Source: an uncultured Azospirillum sp. (GTDB lineage Bacteria > Pseudomonadota > Alphaproteobacteria > RF32 > CAG-239). From it: a stretch of 64,000 bases of DNA. The DNA lies in contig CAMYUM010000001.1 in NCBI GenBank assembly GCA_947301965.1, positions 1-64,000 of the forward strand, written 5' to 3'. The notes beneath the pieces were generated by a model, which was given only the letters and a program-made list of their open reading frames with translations, made no database searches and was not told the DNA's origin. The position numbers and the translations under genes are program-made. Below are positions 55,635-64,000 of this stretch, in pieces; the stretch's first letter is position 1, and every line of letters begins with the position of its first letter.

Positions 55635-56975
55635 TTATTTTCCAATACAAAAGCTACCGAATATTTTATCTAAAATTTCATCTACTTCGATATGTCCGGT
55701 AATTTTTCCAATGCCTCGAGCCGCAAGCCTGATATCTTCAGCAGCAAGTTCTATGGATTTTGTTAAATTGAAACCATCAAGGTCTTTAAATACATCGTTC
55801 AAAATCTCCCTGTAACGCTGTCTTGTTATGAGCGCTGATGAATTTTGGGTAAATTCAGAAGAAATATGTTTATTGATTATTGAAATCAGAGCATCTATAC
55901 CTTGCTTGTTTTTGGCCGAAATAATCACATATCCTGATTTTTTATAGTCAGAACATTGTTTTTCATCAATCAAATCAGACTTGTTTAGTACATAGATAAC
56001 CTTATTTTTACAAACAGATGCTATTTCATCAAACTGTTTAAGATTAGGATCTTTACCATCAATAAGGGCTAAAATGAGATCTGCATCTTTAGCTCTGTCA
56101 TAAGCTATTTCTATACCTTTCTTTTCAATAGTTTCATTGGTTTGACGAAGTCCTGCCGTGTCTGTAAAAACAACCGGATAACCGTTTATATCCATATGAA
56201 TATCTATAGCATCGCGGGTGGTGCCGGCAATATCAGAAACAATGACGGCATCACGATGAGCAAGGGTATTAAGTAAACTTGATTTTCCAGAGTTTGGTTC
56301 TCCGATTATAACAACCCGGAAACCATCCTTCAATCTTTCACCATAATTGCTTTGCGAAAGATGTTGTTTTATTGATTTTTTGATTTTAAATACAGTGTTT
56401 TCAAGGTTTAAAACAATGTTATCATGTAATTCTTCATCAGGAAAATCAATATAAGCCTCAAGATAAGATAAAACTTTAACCAATTCAGTCCGCCAACCGT
56501 CATACAAATCTTTAAGTTCACCACTCATTTGACGGAGAGCATATTTTTGTTGTTCCGAAGTTTCGGCATCAATCAGGTCGGCCAAACCTTCGGCTTCGGT
56601 TAAATCCATCTTGTTGTTATAAAAAGCGCGTTTTGAAAATTCACCCGGTTCAGCTAAACGAAAATTTTGAATTTGTGATAGATTTGCAAGTATTGATGAT
56701 ATTACAGCTTTTGAACCATGGCTGCTTATTTCAACAACATCTTCGCCGGTAAAAGATTGAGGGGCTTGAAAATATATTACTACCGCATGATCAAGCGGAG
56801 TATTGTCAACTCCGTGGAGTTTTGAAAAATAAGCGTGTCTAGGAACAATGTTTTTTATATCAATATCAGAAAGTTTTTTTAGGCACTCAATAGCGTTTTT
56901 TCCGGAAATACGAAAAACTGCAACTCCGGATTTTCCAAAAACTGTTGATAGAGCATAAATGGTTTTATCGTCCAT
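55635..56975 (-). CDS. mnmE: tRNA modification GTPase MnmE (TrmE)
   Basis: MnmE is the GTPase partner of MnmG in wobble-uridine modification. The 446-residue protein has the N-terminal tetrahydrofolate-binding domain, the G1 loop GEPNSGKSSLLN, G2/G3 region DIAGTTRDAI and DTAGLR, NKSD (G4), and the C-terminal CIGK motif with the catalytic Cys. It converges with the methyltransferase gene 8 bases away. Confidence 0.96.
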   Translation of the reverse strand: MDDKTIYALSTVFGKSGVAVFRISGKNAIECLKKLSDIDIKNIVPRHAYFSKLHGVDNTPLDHAVVIYFQAPQSFTGEDVVEISSHGSKAVISSILANLSQIQNFRLAEPGEFSKRAFYNNKMDLTEAEGLADLIDAETSEQQKYALRQMSGELKDLYDGWRTELVKVLSYLEAYIDFPDEELHDNIVLNLENTVFKIKKSIKQHLSQSNYGERLKDGFRVVIIGEPNSGKSSLLNTLAHRDAVIVSDIAGTTRDAIDIHMDINGYPVVFTDTAGLRQTNETIEKKGIEIAYDRAKDADLILALIDGKDPNLKQFDEIASVCKNKVIYVLNKSDLIDEKQCSDYKKSGYVIISAKNKQGIDALISIINKHISSEFTQNSSALITRQRYREILNDVFKDLDGFNLTKSIELAAEDIRLAARGIGKITGHIEVDEILDKIFGSFCIGK

Positions 56976-57157
56976 ATTTTTAATTCCTCTTTATTAATAA
57001 AAATATTTATAACCTGTTTGATTTTTTGTGCAAGGTTAAAAAGGGTGTTTTTTTGACTCTAGAGAGTCCTTTTATTTATTCTTAATACTTGTGTCATAAA
57101 ATGCTTTAAAAGTCTCTGTACGGGCTTGTGACGGATTCAAATTTTTACGGGGAAAAA

Positions 57158-57817
57158 ATGAAAAAATTGGTAATTTGGGATTTTGACGGAGTAATTGCCG
57201 ATACTGAAAAATTATGGCTTGAAACACGACTGGAATTATTAAACAGAGATTTTGGTCTGAATTGGAGTTTTGATACCATAAATAAGTATTGCGGCGGAAT
57301 GAGCGACAAAACCAAACGTGAAATTTTGGATAAATTAGGAATTATAACAAGTGATGACTTCTGGGCAGAAGCACTCGAAAAAGATATAGAAAAATTAAAT
57401 AAAGGAATAAAACCGGTTTATGGCATAGTTAAAATATTAAAAAATAAATCTTTACTACAATGTGTGGCAACGGGCGGTCTTTTTAAGAAAACAATGTTAA
57501 AAATAAAATCAGCAAAAATTGAAAAATATATTCCGGTTGAACATTTATTTACGGCCGATATGGTAAAAAAAGGAAAACCTGAACCTGATTTGTTTTTATT
57601 AGCAGCTGAAAAAATGGGTGTAGAACCAAAAAACTGTGTAGTGATTGAAGATTCTATTGCCGGAATAACAGCGGGTTTGAAGGCGGGAATGAAAGTTGTG
57701 GCCTTTTTGGGTTGTGAGATGAATAATAATCAAAAATATATCGAAAAAGTCAAAAAACTCGGTATTAAAAACATCTTTTTTAGAATGAAAGATATTGAAA
57801 GTTTTTTGATTAAATAA
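57158..57817 (+). CDS. HAD-superfamily phosphatase (beta-phosphoglucomutase/phosphoglycolate phosphatase group)
   Basis: The 219-residue protein has all HAD motifs: WDFDGVIADTEKLW (motif I, catalytic Asp), ATGG (motif II region), KKGKPEPDLFLLAAEKMG (motif III Lys) and VIEDSIAGITAG (motif IV). The cap domain is of subclass I. The substrate cannot be named. The start at 57158 follows GGGGAAAAA; an earlier in-frame ATG is possible. It faces rho across a bidirectional terminator. Confidence 0.8.
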   Translation: MKKLVIWDFDGVIADTEKLWLETRLELLNRDFGLNWSFDTINKYCGGMSDKTKREILDKLGIITSDDFWAEALEKDIEKLNKGIKPVYGIVKILKNKSLLQCVATGGLFKKTMLKIKSAKIEKYIPVEHLFTADMVKKGKPEPDLFLLAAEKMGVEPKNCVVIEDSIAGITAGLKAGMKVVAFLGCEMNNNQKYIEKVKKLGIKNIFFRMKDIESFLIK

Positions 57818-57818
57818 A

Positions 57819-57848
57819 ATAAATCCCCTTTGAGGAAAGGGGATTTAT
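57819..57848. terminator. Bidirectional terminator between the HAD gene and rho
   Basis: ATAAATCCCCTTT and AAAGGGGATTTAT form a perfect 13-base-pair stem with a four-base loop; T-rich flanks lie on both sides. Confidence 0.85.
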
Positions 57849-57851
57849 ATT

Positions 57852-59105
57852 TTAAGAATTCATATTATTGAAGAAATCTTTGTTATCTTTGCTTTGTTTT
57901 AGTTTATCAAGCAAAAATTCCATTCCGTCAGTCATTCCCATTTGCATTAATACACGACGTAAAACCCACATTTTGGTTAATGTATTTTTATCAACCAAAA
58001 GTTCTTCTTTTCTGGTGCCGGAACGTGTAATATCAATAGTCGGGAATAAACGTTTATCGGTAAGTTTGCGGTCAAGTATGATTTCAGAGTTACCTGTTCC
58101 TTTAAACTCTTCAAAAATTACTTCATCCATACGAGATCCGGTATCAATCAAAGCAGTTGCAATAATAGTCAGAGAACCACCTTCTTCAACATTACGTGCT
58201 GCACCCAAAATACGCTTTGGACGTTGTAAAGCATTTGCATCAACACCACCGGTTAAAACTTTGCCTGATGAAGGAATAACCGTATTATATGCACGACCTA
58301 AACGAGTAATAGAATCGAGTAAAATAACAACATCTTTTTTGTTTTCGACCAGGCGTTTAGCTTTTTCAATTACCATTTCGGCAACTTGAACGTGGCGGGT
58401 TGCCGGCTCATCAAAAGTTGATGATATAACTTCACCTTTAACCGAACGGGTCATATCCGTAACTTCTTCAGGACGCTCATCAATCAATAAAACCATAAGA
58501 TAAATTTCAGGATGATTGCTTGAAATTGCATGAGCAATATTTTGCAACATAACTGTTTTACCTGTTCGTGGCGGAGCAACAATCAAACCGCGTTGACCTT
58601 TGCCTTGCGGAGCTATTAAGTCAATTATTCTTGTGGTATAATCTTTGTCACCGCAAAGAATATCAAAATCCAGTTTTTCGGTAGGATATAAAGGTGTTAA
58701 GTTATCAAAATTTATACGTAATTTTGATTTTTCGGGATCATCAAAGTTAATACGATTGATTTTAGTCAGCGCAAAATAACGCTCGTTTTCTTTGGGAGCC
58801 CTGATTTCACCTTCTATGGTATCACCGGTACGAAGACCGAATTTTTTGACCTGGGCCGGAGATACATAAATATCGTCAGGACCGGCAAGATAGTTGGATT
58901 GAGCTGAACGCAAAAAACCAAAACCGTCTTGCATAACTTCAATTGTGCCATCGCCGTAGATAATATTATCATCAGAGGCAACTTTTTTTAGGATTGAAAA
59001 CATTAAATCTTGTTTACGCATAGATGATGCGTCTTCAATACCTAAGGCTTCTGCTTCTTCAAGCAGTTGAGCCGGTGATTTTTCTTTTAATTCTTTTAAA
59101 TGCAT
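57852..59105 (-). CDS. rho: Transcription termination factor Rho
   Basis: Rho is the hexameric RNA translocase that stops transcription. The 417-residue protein has the N-terminal helix bundle ([20 protein letters not shown]), the RNA-binding FGFLRS region, Walker [12 protein letters not shown], the Q-loop segment, and the [14 protein letters not shown] and [32 protein letters not shown] motifs. The ATG at 59105 is chosen because it gives the typical [11 protein letters not shown] start; the frame is open up to 59171 but without similarity. It is the last gene before the gene-free region. Confidence 0.97.
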   Translation of the reverse strand: MHLKELKEKSPAQLLEEAEALGIEDASSMRKQDLMFSILKKVASDDNIIYGDGTIEVMQDGFGFLRSAQSNYLAGPDDIYVSPAQVKKFGLRTGDTIEGEIRAPKENERYFALTKINRINFDDPEKSKLRINFDNLTPLYPTEKLDFDILCGDKDYTTRIIDLIAPQGKGQRGLIVAPPRTGKTVMLQNIAHAISSNHPEIYLMVLLIDERPEEVTDMTRSVKGEVISSTFDEPATRHVQVAEMVIEKAKRLVENKKDVVILLDSITRLGRAYNTVIPSSGKVLTGGVDANALQRPKRILGAARNVEEGGSLTIIATALIDTGSRMDEVIFEEFKGTGNSEIILDRKLTDKRLFPTIDITRSGTRKEELLVDKNTLTKMWVLRRVLMQMGMTDGMEFLLDKLKQSKDNKDFFNNMNS

Positions 59106-59171
59106 ATGTACCTGTTTGAAAATTTTTAGTAGGATTGTGTTGGAAAATATATAAGAAGTGTTAAATAACAA

Positions 59172-59593
59172 TTGCTTTATATATTATTTTTTAAAGTATG
59201 TCAATGTTTGATTGTTCGGCTTTTTATCAACAGTTCGTTTCACCCAATAAATATTTTAAAAAAGTTTTTGTGGTTTGTAAATAGCTGCTCAATTTGGGGA
59301 TTATTTTTTATACACCGGGTTATACATATGTTGATAATATTGTGATAATAAACTTTATATTTTTAAATGCTTTTAAGAGACTCGTGTAAGACCTAATATA
59401 AAAATTTGTAAACATTTTTATTGAATAAAAAATCAAATATACGGTTATTAAGATAAAGCAAATATGTTTACAAAACTTATCAACTTGTTATTATCTTTAT
59501 TGGTTAAATATCAATTATCAGGATTAAATTTGATGATTGATTAATTTTGACGGTTTTATACACAAGGGATGTTTATAATTCGGAATCAGAATA
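59172..59593. other. oriC: Predicted chromosomal origin of replication (oriC)
   Basis: This is the longest gene-free region in the window; including the stretch to the rho start it is about 490 bases. It is very AT-rich and contains six 9-mers close to the DnaA box TTATNCACA: TTATCAACA (59224), TTATACACC (59308), TTATACATA (59320), the reverse of TTATCAACA (59329-59337), TTATCAACT (59477) and the exact TTATACACA (59556). A long A/T run from 59341 to 59475 could be the unwinding element. Two GANTC methylation sites lie at 59379 and 59583. In Caulobacter-type genomes oriC lies between the rho side (with hemE) and the coaE/dnaQ side, exactly this setting. Not confirmed by skew or experiment. Confidence 0.75.
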
Positions 59594-60178
59594 ATGAAAC
59601 TTATAGCGATTACAGGTTCCATAGGTTGCGGAAAAACCACTATTGCAAAAATTGTAAGAGAGCAGGGATATACAGTTTTTGATGTCGATGCGTGGGTGCG
59701 CAGAATGTATTTTCAAAAATCTTTTATTGCACAAATTGCAAAAACTTTTCCAGATGTTATGGAAGAAGGTGTGGTTAACAAAAGATTACTCAGAAACAAA
59801 GTGTTTGATGATGAAAAAGAATTGAAAAAACTTGAAAAGCTAACCCACCCGTTTTTGCGAAAATATTTAAAATATGTAATCAAAAAAAACAGTAAATATA
59901 ATGATTGTTTTTTTATTGATGTGGCTTTGTTGTATGAACTAGGTTTGGAAAAGTTTTGTGATTTTGTAGTGGTAGCCGATGTTGATTATAAAATACAAAA
60001 AAAGAGGGTAATGAAAAGAGACGGCGTTAAGGCTGAAGATTTTGATAAAATTAATGATATACAAATGAGTAATGAAATAAAAAAACAAAAAGCCGATATC
60101 GTTATTGATACCGATAAATCACTTAATTTATTAAAACTTGATGTAATAACTATGATTGACTATGTAGAAGGTTTTTAA
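59594..60178 (+). CDS. coaE: Dephospho-CoA kinase
   Basis: CoaE phosphorylates dephospho-CoA, the last step of coenzyme A synthesis. The 194-residue protein has the P-loop GSIGCGKTTIAK, the DVDAWVRRMY segment, the THPFLRKYL motif and VIDTDKSLNLLKL near the end. It lies next to the predicted origin and 4 bases before dnaQ, an order conserved in alphaproteobacteria. Confidence 0.93.
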   Translation: MKLIAITGSIGCGKTTIAKIVREQGYTVFDVDAWVRRMYFQKSFIAQIAKTFPDVMEEGVVNKRLLRNKVFDDEKELKKLEKLTHPFLRKYLKYVIKKNSKYNDCFFIDVALLYELGLEKFCDFVVVADVDYKIQKKRVMKRDGVKAEDFDKINDIQMSNEIKKQKADIVIDTDKSLNLLKLDVITMIDYVEGF

Positions 60179-60182
60179 GACT

Positions 60183-60905
60183 ATGGTTAGAGAAATTGTT
60201 TTTGATACAGAAACAACAGGACTTTCTCCGGAAAAAGGCGACAGATTGGTTGAAATAGGAGCAGTTGAGCTTATTAATCATTTGCCGACCGGAAAAACGT
60301 ATCATCAATATATTAATCCTGAAAGAGATGTGCCGGAAGAAGTTGTTGCGGTACATGGTTTGACTGAAGAATTTTTAAAAGATTATCCGGTGTTTGCTGA
60401 TGTGGCACAGGATTTTATAGATTTTGTCGGTGATGATGGAATTTTAGTTGCTCATAATGCTTCTTTTGATATGGGTTTTATAAATTATGAACTGAGAAGA
60501 ATAGGGCGGGAAGAATATAATTGTGACAATGTTGTTGATACATTGGAAATTGCGCGCAAAATGTTTCCGGGGTCCAAAAACAATTTGGATGCTTTATGTA
60601 AGCGTTTTGGTGTTGATAACAGTAATCGTACATTGCACGGAGCTTTGCTTGATGCTGATTTATTAGCAAAGGTTTATTTGGAATTATTGGGTGGTGATGA
60701 GCCGTCCATGCTGGCAGACGCACAACAAACAAAATCACTAAACAATAATAATGCAGATTTTTTGAGTGATAAAAAATATCATGAACCGAGAATTTTTGCG
60801 ATCAGCGAAGCAGAAGAAAAAGCTAATCGTGAATTTTTAGAAGCAAAAATAAAGAATTCTATTTGGTTGTCGGACGAATCAGAGAGCGCCGATAAGGGAA
60901 AATGA
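60183..60905 (+). CDS. dnaQ: DNA polymerase III epsilon subunit (3'-5' exonuclease)
   Basis: DnaQ proofreads for the replicative polymerase. The 240-residue protein has the three exonuclease motifs: FDTETTGL (Exo I), AHNASFD (Exo II) and HGALLDAD (Exo III with the HxAxxD pattern). A short charged tail would bind the alpha subunit. Its 3' end overlaps the end of the convergent ADP-kinase-like gene by 27 bases. Confidence 0.96.
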   Translation: MVREIVFDTETTGLSPEKGDRLVEIGAVELINHLPTGKTYHQYINPERDVPEEVVAVHGLTEEFLKDYPVFADVAQDFIDFVGDDGILVAHNASFDMGFINYELRRIGREEYNCDNVVDTLEIARKMFPGSKNNLDALCKRFGVDNSNRTLHGALLDADLLAKVYLELLGGDEPSMLADAQQTKSLNNNNADFLSDKKYHEPRIFAISEAEEKANREFLEAKIKNSIWLSDESESADKGK

Positions 60906-62279
60906 TGATATAGTGTCACCCATTCCGACCAAGGTTTTAGGGTGGTCAATCAATATTGTAGGAACTGCTATAATATCGAATCCTTTATATTCACAAATTC
61001 CTTTAGTTAAAAGGGTTGTTTTTTTAAGGTGCAGTCCGAGATTATAAAGTTCTTTTATACCAACATCAGATACTTGCATACCATAAGACTTTAAAATATC
61101 CTGAGGTTTTGAAAGTTGCCCATAAAAAGCTTTGCTGGCAGCAGAAGTTGCGGCTAAAATCATACCGTTACGGTTTTTGGCCGGAGAAATAGAAAAGTTT
61201 TTGTCTTGTATTGTTATATACAATCCAAACATATGTAATTGAATACGAGGACATTTTAGTTTTGTTTTTATTCTTAAGATTGCATCAAAAAGATTTGACG
61301 ATGATGGATTTTGTCGGCATTTTTCAAGAAGTTTGTTTTGGTTAAGCGCTTTTAGAATATCCATTGTTTCGCGTTCGTTTACACCTATAGAATCGACATT
61401 AGGTATAAGATATCGGGTGATGTTTTTAAGAACATTATTGTCTTGAGTTGAAGCAATTTCAAGGTGAACAATTGATTTTGGACTTTGTTCTTTCCAGTTA
61501 TGAATAATATTAACACTATTTTTTATATGTTTAAGAGCGTGATTTTTTGAACTTAATGCTTGATATCCGGAAAGAACAAAATAATCAAACTTGTTGTTGT
61601 TAGTATAATCAATAAAATTTTTATCAATTACAAAATTAAACAGCGGCGGGTCATAAGTAATGATAAAACGATTTGATTTAGGACATGTAAATTCACATCC
61701 TTCTAAAGTTATTTTATCTCCTTTATCAAACTCAACTATCCAGTGAATCGAAGATATTTTATCACGATTAATTTTTGAAGCTTGTTTAAGAATCCCTTTT
61801 TTATCAAAAGAGAGTAAATTTTTGCGGTTAAAAAACTGGCCGGCCTGTAAAGAACTCAGAGCGTTACTATGAACAACAACTTCTTTTATGTCTGTCAGCG
61901 ATAAGGTGTTAGCGATAATACCTCCTTGACCCCCGACTTGCATTTTTTTTACGCCAAGATTTTTTAACATCCAATCGAACATTTCAGGTTGTTCTGCAAC
62001 CCATTCTTCAGCAATACCGTTTGTAAAACAACGGAAAACACCACGCAATAAATCAAGAGGTGAATTTACAGAACAATGAACAATGTTTTTTAACTCTTTA
62101 AGTGAAGATTTTTGTTGCAAAAAAAGATTGGTAAAATCTTTTCCTGATAATTTTACGACCGAATCTATACAACTGTTAAAAGCACAAGCAACACGCTTTA
62201 TTTTTGACATTTTTGCAAGGGTGTTAGGTGCTTTTTTGTAAAGAGTATTCCAAATATTATTTGGTAACGTTTTGGGCAT
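60879..62279 (-). CDS. ADP-dependent sugar kinase family protein (glucokinase/phosphofructokinase-like)
   Basis: The 466-residue protein matches the ADP-dependent glucokinase/phosphofructokinase family, known mainly from archaea and animals. Motifs (numbered from the TTG-started frame two residues longer) are GGQGGIIAN (118-126), the substrate-binding HLEIAS (274-279), the metal-binding GVNERE (301-306) and the catalytic GMGDTIS (454-460) with Asp457. All key residues appear present, so it should be active. The ATG at 62279 follows GAAGG. It overlaps the upstream Mic60-like gene by 23 bases, so they are co-translated. The sugar and phosphate donor are not determined. Confidence 0.78.
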   Translation of the reverse strand: MPKTLPNNIWNTLYKKAPNTLAKMSKIKRVACAFNSCIDSVVKLSGKDFTNLFLQQKSSLKELKNIVHCSVNSPLDLLRGVFRCFTNGIAEEWVAEQPEMFDWMLKNLGVKKMQVGGQGGIIANTLSLTDIKEVVVHSNALSSLQAGQFFNRKNLLSFDKKGILKQASKINRDKISSIHWIVEFDKGDKITLEGCEFTCPKSNRFIITYDPPLFNFVIDKNFIDYTNNNKFDYFVLSGYQALSSKNHALKHIKNSVNIIHNWKEQSPKSIVHLEIASTQDNNVLKNITRYLIPNVDSIGVNERETMDILKALNQNKLLEKCRQNPSSSNLFDAILRIKTKLKCPRIQLHMFGLYITIQDKNFSISPAKNRNGMILAATSAASKAFYGQLSKPQDILKSYGMQVSDVGIKELYNLGLHLKKTTLLTKGICEYKGFDIIAVPTILIDHPKTLVGMGDTISSFSLIGAL

Positions 62280-63195
62280 CTTCAACCTTCATTATTAACA
62301 ATGATGCGTTAATTATGTTTGATAAAGATTTATAAAAATCGAGCTGATTTTTTGTTTGCTCATACCAATTTTGTAAATTTTCATCAGACATAAGATTTTG
62401 ATTTTGAGGCTTTGAAAGCTCGTTTAATGCTGCTGAAAAATCACCGCCGTTTACAAGCTGTTTAATCGGAGACAATATTTTGATGGGGTCGTATGGTTCT
62501 TGTTGCGGTTGATTACGGTTTGAAATTTGGACATATTCACCGAGTTTGGTAGAAAGACGCTGTTTCCAGTTTTGTTCATCTTTGGGTTGCAGTTTTTTTT
62601 CGGTTTGATTGTAAATATCATTAAAATTATTAATGAGAGTGTTGTTAGAAACAAAACCCGTATTACAATGATTGGAAATAAATTCAACATCTTGAGAAAT
62701 ATTATCAATGTTTTTGGCTAAGATTTTTAATCCCTCGGCTTCGTTTTTACAACCAATACCTTTGTAAATATTATCACGAATAAGCATTGCAGATGTTAAT
62801 AACAAGGCACCTGAGTTTGATGTTTGCGAAAGTTTTTTGGTAGAATTACGAAGGTCGTTTATTTGGTTTGTGAGAGTAATTATTTGCTCGTTATCGGCTT
62901 TTGATTTTGCGAAGGTATTAAAATTTTGTTGGAGTAAATCAGATTTTTCCGCACTGTTTTGGGTGATTAAATTCAGGGTTTCAAGTTTGTTTTCGATAGT
63001 TTCTATTTTGGCGGAATTGATAGATGAAAGTTGATTGTCGCTGATTTTAAGCCATTGAGTTAAATATTGAGGTTTTTGCCACAAAAATACGGCAAGTCCG
63101 ATAATTGATAACAATACAAATAACTCTATTGTTTTAAATAAAAAGGAACATATTTTGCCAAATTTGCTCGGAAGCGATGTTTTGTTTTTTGCCAT
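62257..63195 (-). CDS. Mitofilin/Mic60-like inner-membrane protein
   Basis: The 312-residue protein has a single N-terminal membrane segment (IELFVLLSIIGLAVFLW), a coiled coil (about 60-125), and a C-terminal domain with the helical pattern of alphaproteobacterial Mic60/mitofilin (LLLTSAMLIRDNIYKG, then IKQLVNGGDFSAALNEL and NWYEQTKNQLDFYKSL). Mic60 shapes inner-membrane invaginations and contacts the outer membrane, and is the ancestor of the mitochondrial protein. Its position beside tsaD (divergent) fits the usual neighbourhood, although hemC and hemD, which often lie between them, are missing. Confidence 0.7.
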   Translation of the reverse strand: MAKNKTSLPSKFGKICSFLFKTIELFVLLSIIGLAVFLWQKPQYLTQWLKISDNQLSSINSAKIETIENKLETLNLITQNSAEKSDLLQQNFNTFAKSKADNEQIITLTNQINDLRNSTKKLSQTSNSGALLLTSAMLIRDNIYKGIGCKNEAEGLKILAKNIDNISQDVEFISNHCNTGFVSNNTLINNFNDIYNQTEKKLQPKDEQNWKQRLSTKLGEYVQISNRNQPQQEPYDPIKILSPIKQLVNGGDFSAALNELSKPQNQNLMSDENLQNWYEQTKNQLDFYKSLSNIINASLLIMKVEDAQNVTK

Positions 63196-63277
63196 TGTTA
63201 TTTCCTTTGTAAAAAATTTTTTATTGGTTTATATTATGAGCCAATAATAGTTAAAATTTTATCAAAAAGACTGGAAG

Positions 63278-64000
63278 ATGATAGTTTTAGGAATTGAAAG
63301 CAGCTGTGATGAAACCGCCGCGGCGATAGTTACGGATAAAAAAGAAGTTTTATCCGACGTAGTGTTGTCGCAGGAAGAACATAAAAATTTTGGCGGAGTT
63401 GTTCCGGAAATTGCCGCAAGATCACATCTTGACCATATTGACGATATTATTGAGCAAGCGTTTCAAAAAGCAAGGATAAGACCGGCTGAAATAGACGCAG
63501 TTGCAGCGGCGTCAGGGCCAGGGTTGATTGGTGGCGTCGTGGTCGGGGTTATGGCGGCAAAAGCTCTTTCTTTAGGATTGAACAAACCGTTTGTTGCGGT
63601 CAATCATTTGGAAGGTCATGCACTTGTTTCGCGCTTGACTAATGATGTTGAATATCCATATCTTTTGCTTTTGGTGTCGGGTGGGCATTGTCAAATTTTG
63701 GTAGTTAAAAATGTAGGCAATTATGAGCGTTTGGGTACAACGATAGATGATGCCGCAGGAGAGGCTTTTGATAAAGTGGCAAAAATGCTGAAACTCGGAT
63801 ATCCCGGTGGTCCGATGATTGAAAAAATGGCGGCAATAGGTGATGAAAACCGTTTTAGCCTACCGCACCCGTTGCGTGGTTCTGGTGATTTAAATTTGTC
63901 TTTTTCGGGGTTGAAAACGGCAGTCAGAAAAATTATCGAATCGTATGGAAACGGAAATATTGAAGAAACCGTTTTGCCGAGAAAAGATGTGGCGGATATT
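63278..64000 (+). CDS. tsaD: tRNA t6A transferase component TsaD, N-terminal part
   Basis: TsaD transfers threonylcarbamoyl to A37 of tRNA. The gene starts with ATG at 63278 (GGAAG upstream) and runs off the window; 241 codons are visible without a stop. Motifs are [16 protein letters not shown] at the start, the metal-binding NHLEGHAL (HxxxH) and [11 protein letters not shown], then the [15 protein letters not shown] segment. It is divergent from the Mic60-like gene. With tsaB and tsaE also here, three of the four core t6A genes are in the window. Confidence 0.96.
   Translation, partial: MIVLGIESSCDETAAAIVTDKKEVLSDVVLSQEEHKNFGGVVPEIAARSHLDHIDDIIEQAFQKARIRPAEIDAVAAASGPGLIGGVVVGVMAAKALSLGLNKPFVAVNHLEGHALVSRLTNDVEYPYLLLLVSGGHCQILVVKNVGNYERLGTTIDDAAGEAFDKVAKMLKLGYPGGPMIEKMAAIGDENRFSLPHPLRGSGDLNLSFSGLKTAVRKIIESYGNGNIEETVLPRKDVADI

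Overview
The window is a densely packed, AT-rich bacterial chromosome segment that encodes about 62 proteins, one tRNA and the SRP RNA. It has no rRNA operon, insertion sequence, prophage or CRISPR array. Gene content and order point to an alphaproteobacterium: an IalB-family protein, a Tim44-like TimA protein next to SecB, a mitofilin/Mic60-like gene beside tsaD, a short kinase-only HprK, the order mutM / enoyl-CoA hydratase / rpsT / dnaA, and the order rho / mnmE / mnmG / rsmG / parA / parB. It looks like an uncultured or host-associated AT-rich lineage, but this is inferred from gene content and no species is claimed.

Layout. 1-13 kb: the end of a porin-like gene, parE, tRNA-Ala, rlmN, an IalB-like protein, a CCA/poly(A) polymerase, a LonB-like protease, and four poorly known genes (a degenerate EEP-fold membrane protein, a TPR membrane protein, a Lys/Glu-rich protein, and a PAS-only membrane protein). 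13-21 kb: tsaB, then cell-envelope genes (PBP1A, gpmI, EnvC-like, CtpA), then rppH. 21-32 kb: secB, timA, mltA, smr, a J-domain protein, an RHH protein, mutM, an enoyl-CoA hydratase, rpsT, dnaA, a Nudix gene, dnaN and recF. 32-38 kb: HPr and EIIA regulatory PTS genes, a decayed ABC transporter, recR, ybaB, dnaX, SRP RNA, an LpoA-like lipoprotein, rsmI and yraN. 38-50 kb: polA, gyrB, cvpA, radA, mlaF, mlaE, hprK, tsaE and a membrane nuclease. 50-59 kb: parB, parA, rsmG, an HD protein, mnmG, a methyltransferase, mnmE, a HAD phosphatase and rho. 59-64 kb: a gene-free AT-rich region with DnaA-box-like sites, then coaE, dnaQ, an ADP-dependent sugar-kinase-like gene, a Mic60-like gene and the start of tsaD.

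The main theme is chromosome replication and segregation. The gap between rho and coaE sits where oriC lies in Caulobacter-type chromosomes, carries six DnaA-box-like 9-mers, and lies 6-7 kb from two perfect parS sites embedded in rsmG and mnmG. parA and parB are next to them. The window also holds dnaA, dnaN, dnaX, dnaQ, polA, gyrB, parE and recF/recR. The most notable individual observations are a run of ten A residues in dnaX that is immediately followed by stops in both alternative frames (likely slippage that makes a short gamma subunit), an ADP-dependent glucokinase/phosphofructokinase-family gene, a previously untracked 37-residue Cys-rich ORF, and several enzymes with lost catalytic or metal-binding residues (PolA proofreading domain, MutM zinc finger, EEP-fold protein).
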